Shown one piece after another: positions 8,232 through 17,176 of a stretch of DNA of 23,604 nucleotides (positions within the stretch are counted from its first letter, which is position 1; the number at the start of each line of letters is the position of its first letter). The stretch comes from Basidiobolus meristosporus CBS 931.73. Lineage: Eukaryota; Basidiobolomycota; Basidiobolomycetes; Basidiobolales; Basidiobolaceae. Location of the stretch: assembly GCA_002104905.1 (NCBI GenBank), contig MCFE01000964.1, positions 1-23,604 of the forward strand. The letters run 5' to 3'. Under the pieces are notes generated by a model, which was not told where the DNA came from, did not search any database, and worked only from the letters and a program-made list of their open reading frames with translations. The position numbers were made by a program, and so were the translations under genes.

Positions 8232-8816
8232 GAGGCTATCCCTCAACATTAAATCATCATCCCTTTTATCAATATACCAACTTGTTGATTAGTGTGATCA
8301 CTGCTACCTGCTGCTACCTGAACTTCCAACCCCAGGCCACAGGACACTCCCAGGAAACCGCGCTGACAGCCAACTAATCTTGGAGGCACTACTTGTGAGG
8401 AATACTCAGAGTAGGTATCTTTTATTATATTTGATTCTGTCCCAAGTTTGTTCTTGTACTGCCAAAGATACTTTTCTGTCTTTGCAACTATTGACCACAG
8501 CTGCATTCTTATCAAGTCCCTGCAGGTGGAGTTCACAGTTGTTGTGACTTTGGAAGCTTTAGTACATTGTCATCTCAAAGGATGCTGAACCCAGCACATA
8601 CTTTTGTTAAGATGCCAACTAAGTTGGGGATTGTAGCTCAATAGTTTTCCCTTGACAAGCTTATGGCTTTATTGCCCTTCACATTAGATTGGAGACAGAA
8701 CCCAAGTATTCCTAGCAAGCTTTTGCCAGAGGTTATTGCACCCAGTGAACATCCCACACACAAAACACTTGAGAAGTGTTGGACGTATCTCTCCCTTGGA
8801 CTAATACACCACCACA

Positions 8817-8905
8817 ATGCCCTCTTCAAAAGGTCCCCTGCCATCATATTGAATACAAAAAGGACAAGCACCAACAAATTTTGCAAGATAAAGAAGCAAG
8901 ACTTT
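8817..8905. other. Short unassigned spacer
   Basis: 89 bases between the end of LTR A and the left end of Harbinger copy 1. It is open on the plus strand (ALFKRSPAIILNTKRTS) but too short to judge. It could be target DNA of the Harbinger insertion or the start of an internal region belonging to LTR A. Confidence 0.3.
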
Positions 8906-10997
8906 AGACTTGTTCCATTGTACCATGCCAGGGTGTGCTGCGCAATCCATGGTTGTAAAGAACAATTGGGCACAATATTATAGCTACCAGAAGGCAGGAT
9001 TGTTCTTGGACAATTTTGCACTATGTGGGAAAATCTTGCACACTATGGCACAATCTGACACAATGAGGTTGGCATGGATGATCACGCCAACCCATAATAT
9101 TTGCATCACATGCGCAATTGGCTACCACTATTATGGCAGGTAAAATCCAGTATTTGGATATGTTTCTTTAATGTAAATGGAAATAAATGTGTATCACACT
9201 ATAAACTACACTGATACATACCATTTTGGTTCCCATCACTCCAATTGGAAGGTATCTCAGTGGTTAATTGGCTCAAAAGTATCCTGAAGCTGGCGGCCCC
9301 CCATTGGCTCATTGTCTACTAAAAAAGCTACCTGATTTGCCATCAAATATCCCATTTTGCCCATTGAGCAAGTTAATCCCCAATCCTAGTGATTGGACAA
9401 GGTGTCATAGCTAGCACGCAAGCAATTGTGTAGGTGCAAAACAGATCCAACAGCTGCACTGGTATTACAGATGATGTATATATATGCAGCGTGTTTACTT
9501 ATAGGGGTTCTGTTTCAAATATGAGACAACTTTGATATAACTTATTTCAAAAATTTGATGATCACTGATTTGTAATGGCTTGATTTGGATTGCAAAAAAA
9601 ATGGGTTATTGGGATCATTACAAATAATAGCAATTCAGAGCAATTGCATCATCTTCTCCTGGGTTTTTTTCTTACAGGAATTACTACTGAAGCATTTGAA
9701 AGTGACTCACTTTGCATACCTATACTACTTCCTGGATGACTATCATCTTGGCTACTTGTGTATTTGTGGTCAGTATTTTGCCTCCTAGTTCATGAGTGCA
9801 ATGCTGCAGATTGGCCGTGCTGAATTGCTCCAACTGAACTAACTGAACCGGCCTGTAGTGCCACACGCTAACGCGTTGTTTTACTTGCCAAGGGCTCTGG
9901 TGGTTGAGGCACTTCATGTTGGTCATCATCGGTCAGTTCACCAGAAGTAACTTGCTGATGGTCAGGCAAAACGGCACGTGCAGGCGCACCTTGACACGTT
10001 GAGATGGCCCTTGGCTGAGTTCAATGTGATGCTGCATGTTGACGCAACTATGTCCGCTCCAATGGACTTGTGTCTAAATGAGCAGTTTGGCAAGTTCTGA
10101 TAGTTTTGCTCTGAAGCGCACACTTTGACCCAACACACATTGACTTGATGTGGGGCGCTCTGGTAAAGGGTGTTGGTGTAGTCTGGACTGAAGTGTGCCA
10201 GTGCGCTGTGGTTGCAAGAGATGGTAAGGAATCCAGCAAGGCGTGCTGACGCAATCTGGACAATGTTGCTTGCGGTCTGTATTCTTCCTCCTGGAGCTCA
10301 CCATTTGATTCCTCAAGGTATTCACTTACCCTCTGTCTGATACTTTGGAGCTGTTGCCTGGATGAGTCCTGTGTATATTGCTCTTAGAAGCCACTTAGCT
10401 CTACTAATATTTCACGTAGTACATTAGTGATTTGAGGCAAAAACTCATTCAAAATCTCTTTGGTTCCCAAGGCTGAGGCACAAATGGACGCGTCCGCCCA
10501 TACTGTGCAAATTGCGTGCAAAATTGTTCCTGCATGGCTTCTTTGTCAAATCCCCTCACTCTCAGCTCATTCTTGATTTCAATACTGGTCTTGTTATATA
10601 TCTTCTTACATACATTGGCTGGCATCTTGATGCAGAACTCATGCCACAGCTTTCTACTCAAATTCTTCCATCTTTACGGATGCTCCAAGGTATCTAGTTC
10701 TGCTAGATTAATCTGTAGTGCCCAAATATCTGTATGAAGGCTCATCATAGACACTTGGGCCATGCTAAAATCATTTGGCAAGAGCTCAAATGGATTTGAC
10801 ATCAACTTTTCCTGTCTGGACCGCACTTGTGAGCTGGGGGATGGGTTTTGTCTGGGTTGTATTAAAGATGAGTTGAGACTTGCTATGGGGACCATAGCAA
10901 TGTATTTGGTTACTTATACAGCAGTATAGTGGCATCAACCTGGTCTTATATGAAATATATATGATAACTAATGTGATTGTTGAATTTCCCATATATT
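8906..10997 (+). mobile_element. Harbinger-like element, copy 1 (left half only)
   Basis: Begins with the family terminal repeat AGACTTGTTCC and matches copies 2 and 3 throughout their left 2.0-2.1 kb, including the minus-strand accessory gene. It ends at CCATATATT, where copies 2 and 3 go on into the divergent promoter and transposase. Copy 2 starts at the next base. It has no transposase and no right terminal repeat, so it cannot move by itself and is not a normal internally deleted derivative. Many differences from copies 2 and 3 are CpG in one copy and TpG or CpA in another. Confidence 0.8.
9649..10895 (-). pseudogene. Harbinger accessory gene, copy 1 (broken)
   Basis: The minus strand starts MVPIASLNSSLIQPRQNPSP at 10895. 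After a stop following DTLEHP it continues with RWKNLSRKLWHEFCIKMPAN, a basic and aromatic segment. It ends VIPVRKKPRRR before the TGA at 9649-9651. Frameshifts lie in the serine/threonine-rich middle. Homologous to the accessory frames at 11735-12899 and 15930-17176. PIF/Harbinger elements usually encode a Myb/SANT-like DNA-binding partner of the transposase. The position and the basic tail fit that role, but I do not see a clear Myb motif. Confidence 0.45.
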
Positions 10998-11008
10998 AGA
11001 CTTGTTCC
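10998..11008 (+). repeat. Left terminal inverted repeat, copy 2
   Basis: AGACTTGTTCC. The partner at 14315-14325 is AGAACAAGTCT; its first base is G in copy 3, so the mismatch is a probable CpG loss. Confidence 0.85.
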
Positions 11009-11734
11009 ATCATACCATGCCAGGGTGTGCGGCGCAATCTGCGGTTGTAAAGAACAATTGAGCACAATATTATAGCTACCAGAAGGCAGGATTGTTCTTG
11101 GACAATTTCACACTATGCGGGACAATCTTGCACACTATGGCACAATCTAACACAATGAGGTTGGCACGGACAATTGCGCCAACTTGTAATGTTTGCATCA
11201 CGTGCGCAATTGGATACCGCTATTATGGCAGGTAAAATTTGGATATGTTTCTTTACTGTAAATGGAAATAAATGTGTATCACACTATAAACTACACTGAT
11301 ACTTACCATTTTGGTTACCCTCACTACAATTGGACTGTATCTCAGTAGTAAATTGGTCCAAAAGTATCCTGAAGCTGGCAGTCCCCAATTGGCTCATTGA
11401 CTACTGTAAAAACTACCTGATTTGCCATCAGGTATCCCATTTTGCCCATTGAGCAAGTAAATCCCTGATCCTAGTGATTGGACAAGGTGTCATAGCTTGC
11501 ACGCAAGCAATAGTGTAGGTGCAAAACAGATCCAATAGCTGCACTGGTATTACAGATGACGTATATAAATGCAGCGTGTTTATTTACAGGGGTTCTGTTT
11601 CAAATATGAGACAACCTTGATATTACTTATTTCAAAAATTTGATGATCACTGATTTGCAATGGCTCAATTTGTATTGCAAAAAAAAAAGGGTTGTCAGGA
11701 TCATTACAAATGTGAGCAATTCAAAGCAATTGCA

Positions 11735-12899
11735 TCATCTTCTCCTGGGTTTTTTTCTCACAGGGATTACTACTGAAGCATTTGAAAGTGACTCACTTTG
11801 CACACCTATACTACTTCCTGGCCAACTATCATCTTGGCTACTTGTGTATTTGTAGTCAGTATTTTGCCTCCTAGTTGATGAGTGCAATGCTGCAGCTTGT
11901 CTGCGCTGAATCTCTTCAACTGAACCAACTGAACCAGCCTGGAGTGCCACATGTTGACACGTTCTTTTACTTGCCAAGGGCTCCGGTGGTTGAGGCACTT
12001 CATATTGGTCATCATCAGTCAGTTCACCAGAAGTAACTTGCTGATGGTCATGCAAAACAGCATGCGCAGGCGCGCCTTGATGCGTTGAGATGGCCCTTGG
12101 CTGAGTTTGATGTGTTGCCGCATGTTGACGCAACTTGGTCCACTCCAATGGACCTGTGTGCAAATGAGCAGTTTGGCAAGTTCTTGTAGTTTTGCTCTGA
12201 AGTGCGCGCGTTGACTCAATGCGGGGTGTTCTGGTAAAGGGTGTTAGTGTGGTCTGGACTGACGTGCGCTGGTGCACTGTGGTTGCAAGAGATGGTAGGG
12301 AATCCAGCAAGGCGTGCTGGTGCAATCTGGACAATGTTGCTTGCGGTCTGTATTCTTCCTCCTGAAGCTCACTATCTGATTCCTCAAGGTATTCACTTAC
12401 CCTCTGTCTGATACTTTGGAGCTGTTGCCTGGATGAGTCCTGTGTATATTGCTCTTAGAAGCCACTTAGCTCTACTAATATTTCACGTAGTACATTAGTC
12501 ATTTGAGGCAAAAACTCATTCAAAATCTCTTTGGTTCCCAAAGTTGAGGCACAAATGGACGTGTCCGGCCTGTACTGTGCAAATTGCACGCAAAATTGTT
12601 CCTGCATGGCTTCTTTGTCAAATCTCCTCACTCTCAGCTCATTCTTGATTTCAATACTTGTCTTGTTATATATCTTTTTACATACATTGGCTGGTATCTT
12701 GATGCAGAACTCATGCCACAGCTTTCTACTCAAATTCTTCCATCTTTGTGGACTCTCCTAGGTATCTATTTCTGCTAGATTAGTCAGTAGTGCCCAAATA
12801 TCTGTATGAAGGCTCTTCATCGACACCGCGCCTGTGAGCTGGGGGATGTGTTTTGTCTGGGTTGTACAAAGATGAGTTGAGGCTTGGTATGGGGACCAT
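11735..12899 (-). pseudogene. Harbinger accessory gene, copy 2 (divergent from transposase)
   Basis: Starts at ATG 12899 and ends TGA 11735-11737. The last frame (from 12334) is open for 199 codons. It contains a Thr/Gln/Arg-rich region, an acidic and proline segment SGELTDDDQYEVPQPPEPL, and a basic C-terminus VIPVRKKPRRR resembling a nuclear localisation signal. The middle part (12733-12455) holds SRKLWHEFCIKIPANVCKKI and SIEIKNELRVRRFDKEAMQE. A TAA after VELSGF is shared by all three copies and may lie in a short intron (GTACTA donor, ACACAG acceptor, about 54 bases). A private TAG at DT* and the 73-bp deletion look like real damage. Likely role: DNA-binding or nuclear-import partner of the transposase, by analogy only. 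Confidence 0.5.
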
Positions 12900-13258
12900 A
12901 GCAACGGATTTGGATACTTATACAGCAGTACATTGGCATCAACCTGGTCTTATATGAAATATATATGAAAACTAATATGATTGTTGAATTTTCCATATAT
13001 TATGCATGATGCATCTTGGATTGCGTTGACATGGATCAGATCACATCAATTGCAGATTTCCTATTTAATTATAGACCTATGATTAAAGCATCAATAAAAG
13101 TACCAAGGCATTGTTTGCGGATGATTTTTGTGAGATAATGATGGTATACATGGCAATTGATGGAGATTTAACCATAATGTATTAAAAATCAGATAAATAA
13201 CGCAGATTGCGCCAAATCAATTCAAACTGCCTCCATATAATCATCCATCAATTTTAAT
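12900..13258. promoter_or_regulatory. Divergent intergenic region, copy 2
   Basis: 359 bases between the accessory ATG (minus) and the transposase ATG (plus), AT-rich, with GAAATATATATGAAAAC near 12956 and TTAAAAATCAGATAAATAAC before the transposase. Copy 3 has the equivalent at 17177-17535 with about 6% differences. It probably holds both promoters; no specific operator was recognised. Confidence 0.4.
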
Positions 13259-14143
13259 ATGACTTACTCATCTGAATGGTCTTTTCTCATCAATCTCATC
13301 ACTACTACTGGATTCCCTTTTGACACACTAGAGGAGATATACTCCAAGTACTGTGGACCATCAACCCCAATCTACTCAAGGAGATCCCTTGTTAAGCTTC
13401 TCTGCTATTACAAGAACTATTGCCCTACAAGGTTTCATCCCACCATCCATGGCAACAAAAGTCCTAGAAGCTTTCATTCCCAGCTGACAGCAATGGAAGA
13501 CCACCTTGCAGAGGGTATGAATGACTTAGAGCAAGCTTGGAATACTAGGTTCAGAAGCTCCAATAGACTTCCATATCCCAGAGTGTTCAGCAACAGGTTC
13601 CATATGAGGAGTATTTTGGATACCTTCCCAGTGAGAATTAACAGACCTTCTAGAGGGCAGAGGCACTTTTATTCTGGCAAGTACAAGGCACACTGTGTGA
13701 AGTTTCAAGCACTGTCTGACATTGAGGGTAACATCATCTGGTTTAGTGGGCCATTTGCTGGAAGTAGGCATGACAAAGCACTCTGGGTAGAGTATCATCC
13801 TGAATTCAGTAGAGGGGAGAAATGTATGGCAGACTTAGCCTATATAGGAGAGGATTGTCAGATATTAGGATGTATTACAGCTTATAGGAAGCCAAGGAAT
13901 GGTGTGCTTAGCAGGAAGCAGCAGCTCCACAATGAGATATTTAATCATTTCAGAGTAAGGGTAGAGCACACATTTGGATATCTGAAGAGATTCAGCATAT
14001 TGGCAGGTAAATACAGAGGAAGGTCATATATAGGAGAAAACAGCAGAATAGGTAAAATAGTTAAGATACTTATTAATGCACAGTATGTTCATATAAGAAG
14101 ACATCCACTGAGAGAAATGTGTCTAGAGCATTATGAAGAGTAA
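13259..14143 (+). CDS. PIF/Harbinger-type DDE transposase (copy 2)
   Basis: An intact 294-residue frame. The DDE nuclease order is visible: first Asp at D121 in SILDTFPVRINRP, then HFYSGKYKAHCVKFQALSD and FSGPFAGSRHDKALW (the GSxHD motif of DDE_Tnp_4 proteins, H171-D172). The second Asp is D192 in CMADLAYIGED, and the Glu is E236 in VRVEHTFGYLKRFSIL. It would cut and rejoin the element ends. It is somewhat short for the family, with no obvious N-terminal helix-turn-helix, so DNA recognition may rest on the accessory protein. ATG 13259 was chosen because it is the first in frame and is shared with copy 3. The ORF contains no CpG dinucleotide, so its roughly 28 arginines are all AGA or AGG. It differs from copy 3 at only six bases, four of them in the first 57. 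Confidence 0.9.
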   Translation: MTYSSEWSFLINLITTTGFPFDTLEEIYSKYCGPSTPIYSRRSLVKLLCYYKNYCPTRFHPTIHGNKSPRSFHSQLTAMEDHLAEGMNDLEQAWNTRFRSSNRLPYPRVFSNRFHMRSILDTFPVRINRPSRGQRHFYSGKYKAHCVKFQALSDIEGNIIWFSGPFAGSRHDKALWVEYHPEFSRGEKCMADLAYIGEDCQILGCITAYRKPRNGVLSRKQQLHNEIFNHFRVRVEHTFGYLKRFSILAGKYRGRSYIGENSRIGKIVKILINAQYVHIRRHPLREMCLEHYEE

Positions 14144-14240
14144 ATAAAGCAAGGGAAGCACTACTCTGAGCAACATAAGTAGATTGAGTAAGATTACCAG
14201 TAAATATATCATAGCACTTGCATCATGGTAGAAATTATAG

Positions 14241-14310
14241 TGCCAGATAGTGCCATAGAGTGCCAGATCAATCTGGCACCATAAACAGACTGGCACTATG
14301 TGGCACTATC
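14241..14310 (+). repeat. Right subterminal palindrome, copy 2
   Basis: Repeated GTGCCA units on one side and TGGCAC units on the other form nested inverted repeats. The core is GTGCCAGAT-CA-ATCTGGCAC at 14260-14279, and the outer arms are TAGTGCCAGATAGTGCCA and TGGCACTATGTGGCACTA. Conserved in copy 3. Probably binding sites for transposase or its partner. Confidence 0.7.
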
Positions 14311-14314
14311 CAAC

Positions 14315-14325
14315 AGAACAAGTCT
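14315..14325 (-). repeat. Right terminal inverted repeat, copy 2
   Basis: AGAACAAGTCT, followed by ATT, which matches the ATT left of the element. Confidence 0.85.
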
Positions 14326-14328
14326 ATT

Positions 14329-14454
14329 GCACCTACATGAATGTAAGATTCTATGATGACCCACCATAATAAGCATTATAAATAAAGTTGTGGCACCACA
14401 TACACATGTATATGTAACACTATTTCCCCTTTGGTTTGACTCACCTCCATATAT
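14329..14454 (+). promoter_or_regulatory. Upstream region of the interrupted gene
   Basis: 126 bases of unique-looking sequence between Harbinger copy 2 and the ATG at 14455. It contains ATTATAAATAAAG (TATA-like, about 14376-14388), about 70 bases upstream of the ATG, and a pyrimidine-rich CACTATTTCCCCTTTGG. Promoter assignment is from position and motif. Confidence 0.35.
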
Positions 14455-15186
14455 ATGCCTCCAAAAAATAAAGCAAAGTTGTCTGGTTCTCAACCAAACC
14501 CCACCGCTGACGGCAACAGAAGAATGGTTGGACAACAGCTTGCTTTGACATTCAGTGGAACAAGCAGGGCTACATCCAAAAAAGACCCTGTGGACAGTGT
14601 GCCCATTGAAGGTAATAATGTGGACTCCTCAGGCTCTCAGTCAAGTAGGCAATTGAGAACCTCTGTGGAGCCACAAGCTGACCATTATGCTCAGGCAGAT
14701 GAGAATGTAGCAAACGCAGTACCCTCTGTTGAAGATCAGCAAGTGGCCATGATAACATCACCACCACCCATATTAGCAAGTATGTTGTCAGCTCATACCA
14801 AAGCATTAATGAAGCAATTAGGTGCAATGGCAGATAGGATACATGCAATGGCCCAAAGAAATCAGGAAGTAGTCCAGAAACAGAATGAGCAGATAATATG
14901 TGTAGAGCAATCAATATCACAGGTAGAGAAAGCAGTATATTTGCTGCAAAGAAGGAACTCAAGTAGCTCAATGTCACAGCCAAGAACTGAGCAATTTCCT
15001 GATATAACAGCAGAGGAATACTGTACAGTTTTTGAGGCACAACAACAGTGCCCAAAGATAAAGCCCACAGAAAAACCTGTCACAGAATGGGAGGGAGACA
15101 ATGTGGTGTTTATACCAAAGCCTAAAAATCAAAAGACATTGAAGATCTGTGAAGCTGTTGAGTGCAATAATGAAGAGTGGGCTAAT
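14455..15186 (+). pseudogene. Unrecognised gene, 5' part, interrupted by Harbinger copy 3
   Basis: Starts MPPKNKAKLSGSQPNPTADG and reads open for 244 codons to EEWAN, where Harbinger copy 3 begins; the apparent continuation to 15264 is transposon sequence. The first 100 residues are low-complexity and rich in Ser, Gln and Asn. Residues about 113-165 form a probable coiled coil (LMKQLGAMADRIHAMAQRNQ, EQSISQVEKAVYLLQRR). A folded-looking segment follows (DITAEEYCTVFEAQQQ, WEGDNVVFIPKPK). The gene resumes at 18607 after the element. No family recognised. It may be a host gene or the gene of another transposon; its composition (low CpG) leans towards a repeat. Confidence 0.6.
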
Positions 15187-15197
15187 AGACTTGTTCC
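15187..15197 (+). repeat. Left terminal inverted repeat, copy 3
   Basis: AGACTTGTTCC, a perfect inverted match to 18593-18603. Confidence 0.9.
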
Positions 15198-15929
15198 ATC
15201 GTACCGTGCCAGGGCGCGCGGCGCAATCCGCAGTTGTAAAGAACAATTGGGCGCGATATCATAGCTACCAGAAGGCAAGATTGTTCTTGAACAATTTTGC
15301 ACTATGGGGGACAATCTTGCACACTATGGCACAATCTGACACAATGAGGCCGGCACGGATGATTGCGTCAACTTGTAATGTTTGCATCATGTGCGCAATC
15401 GGATACAGCTATAATGGCAGGTAAAATCCGGTATTTGGATATGTTTCTTTAATGTAAATGGAAATAAATGTGTATCGCACTATAAACTACACTGATACTT
15501 ACCATTTTGGTTACCCTCACTCCAATTGGATGGTATCTCAGTGGTTAATTGGTCCAAAAGTATCCTGAAGCTGGCAGCCCCCAATTGGCTCATTGACTAC
15601 TGAAAAAGCTACCTGATTCACCATCAAATATCCCATTTTGCCCATTGAGCAAGTAAATCCCTGATCCTAGTGATTAAACAAGGTGTCATAGCTTGCACAC
15701 AAGCAATAGTGTAGGTGCAAAACAGACCCAATAGCTGCACTGGTATTATGGATGACGTATATATATGCAGGGTATTTAATTATAGGGGTTCTGTCTCATA
15801 TGTGAGCCAACCTTGATATTACTTATATCAAAAATTTGATGATCACTGATTTGCAATGGCTTGATTTGGATTGCAAAAAAAAAGGGTTGTTGGGATCATT
15901 ACAAATGTAAGCGATTCAAAGCAATTGCA

Positions 15930-17176
15930 TCATCTTCTCCTGGGTTTTTTTCTCACAGGGATTACTACTGAAGCATTTGGTAGTGACTCACTTTGCACAC
16001 CTATACTACTTCCTGGCTGACTATCATCTTGGCTACTTGTGTATTTAAAGTCAGTATTTTGCCTCCTAGTTGATGAGTGCAATGCTGCAGCTTGGCCGCG
16101 CTGAATTGCTCCGACTGAACTAACTGAACCGGCCTGTAGTGCCACGTGCTAACACAATCTTTTACTTGCCAAGGGCTCTGGTGGTTGAGGCACTTCATGT
16201 TGGTCATCATCAGTCAGTTCACCAGAAGTAACTCGCTGATGGTCAGGCAAAACGGCACGCGCAGGTGCACCTTGACGCGTTGAGATGGCCCTTGGCTCAG
16301 TTTGATGTGATGCTGCATGTTGACGCAACTCGGTCCTCTCCAATGGACTTGTGTCTAAATGAGCAGTTTGGCGAGTTCTCGTAGTTTTGCTCTGAAGCAC
16401 GCGCGTTGTCTGAATGTGCGTTGACTCAATGCGGGGCGTTCTGGTAAAGGTGTTGGCATGGTATGGACTGACGTGCACCGGCACACTGTGGTTGCAAGAG
16501 ATGGTAGGGAATCCAGCAAGGCATGCTGGCGCAATCTGGACAATGTTGCTTGCGGTCTGTATTCTTCCTCCTGAAGCTCACCATCTAATTCCTCAAGGTA
16601 TTCACTTACCCTCTGTCTGATACTTTGGAGCTTTTGACTGGATGAGTCCTGTGTATATTGCTCTTAGAAGCCACTTAGCTCTACTAATATATCAGGTAGT
16701 ACATTAGTCATTTGAGGCAAAAACTCATTCAAAATCTCTTTGGTTCCCAAAGTTGAGGCACAAACAGACGTGTCCGGCCCGTACTGTGTAAATCGCGCGC
16801 AAAATTGTTTCTACGCGGCTTCTTTGTCAAATCCCCTCACTCTCAGCTCATTCTTGATTTCAATACTTGTCTTGTTATATATCTTTTTACATACATTGGC
16901 TGGCATCTTGATGTAGAACTCATGCCACAGCTTTCTACTCAAATTCTTCCATCTTTGTCAACTCTCTGAGGTATCTAGTCCTGCTAGATTAATCAGTAGT
17001 GCCCAAATATCTGTATAAAGGCTCATCGTAGACACTTGGGCCATACTAAAATCATTTGGCAAGAACTCAAACGGATCCAACATTGACTTCTCCGGTCCGG
17101 ACCGTGCCTGTGAGCTGGGGGATGGGTTTTGTCTGGGTTGTACTAAAGATGAGTTGAGGCTTGGTATGGGGACCAT
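15930..17176 (-). pseudogene. Harbinger accessory gene, copy 3
   Basis: Starts MVPIPSLNSSLVQPRQNPSP at 17176. The first segment (SARSGPEK-like region, then DPFEFLPNDFSMAQVSTMSL) runs to a TGA after DTSES. It continues RWKNLSRKLWHEFYIKMPAN with a further stop in the segment after GFDKEA, then the shared TAA after VELSGF. The Thr/Arg-rich middle is split by a frameshift between the frames at 16543-16355 and 16484-16149. It ends with the same VIPVRKKPRRR tail. The stops differ from those of copies 1 and 2, so each copy decayed separately, or the conserved break near DTxE is an intron I cannot define. Confidence 0.5.

Larger units (their letters stand above)
7747..8816 (+). repeat. Long LTR, copy A (1.07 kb)
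   Basis: Starts TGTAGTGG and ends CCACCACA, an imperfect 8-bp terminal inverted repeat with TG...CA. It is repeated nearly base for base at 22169-23237 and, in part, at 23242-23604. It contains a TATA box (TATATAAGGG at 8223) followed by a TCAACATTAAATC stretch, as expected of an LTR promoter and leader. The four-base flanks do not match (ACAC before, ATGC after), so it is not a clean solo LTR. No purine tract precedes it and no obvious primer-binding site follows it. Its relation to the gypsy coding region on its left is unresolved. Confidence 0.85.
10998..14325 (+). mobile_element. Harbinger-like element, copy 2 (complete ends)
   Basis: A 3328-bp element with left end AGACTTGTTCC (10998-11008) and right end AGAACAAGTCT (14315-14325), a terminal inverted repeat with one mismatch. 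It is flanked on both sides by ATT (10995-10997 and 14326-14328). Contents from left to right: a subterminal region rich in GCGCAAT-like motifs, a divergent accessory gene on minus, a roughly 360-bp divergent promoter interval, the transposase on plus, and a subterminal palindrome of GTGCCA repeats. Three-base duplications are typical of the PIF/Harbinger superfamily, although TWA is usual and ATT is not. It has a roughly 73-bp deletion in the first exon of the accessory gene relative to copies 1 and 3. Confidence 0.9.

Noticed and set aside
8249-8536. 95-codon minus-strand frame in LTR A, conserved as a 90-codon frame in LTR B (22664-22936)
   Set aside because: The conservation is explained by the LTR copies being nearly identical; the frame covers the predicted transcription start and leader and has no protein features.
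8910-9143. Short plus-strand frames at the Harbinger left ends (also 15149-15424)
   Set aside because: They consist of subterminal repeats; copies differ by indels and stops, and no start context is shared.
13526-13798. 90-codon minus-strand frame opposite the transposase (also 17803-18075)
   Set aside because: It is the complement of a confidently identified DDE transposase; conservation follows from the plus-strand ORF.
15187-15264. Continuation of the 14455 reading frame for 26 codons past EEWAN
   Set aside because: This is the left terminal repeat and subterminal region of Harbinger copy 3 read by chance; the same bases occur at 8906 and 10998 in other contexts.
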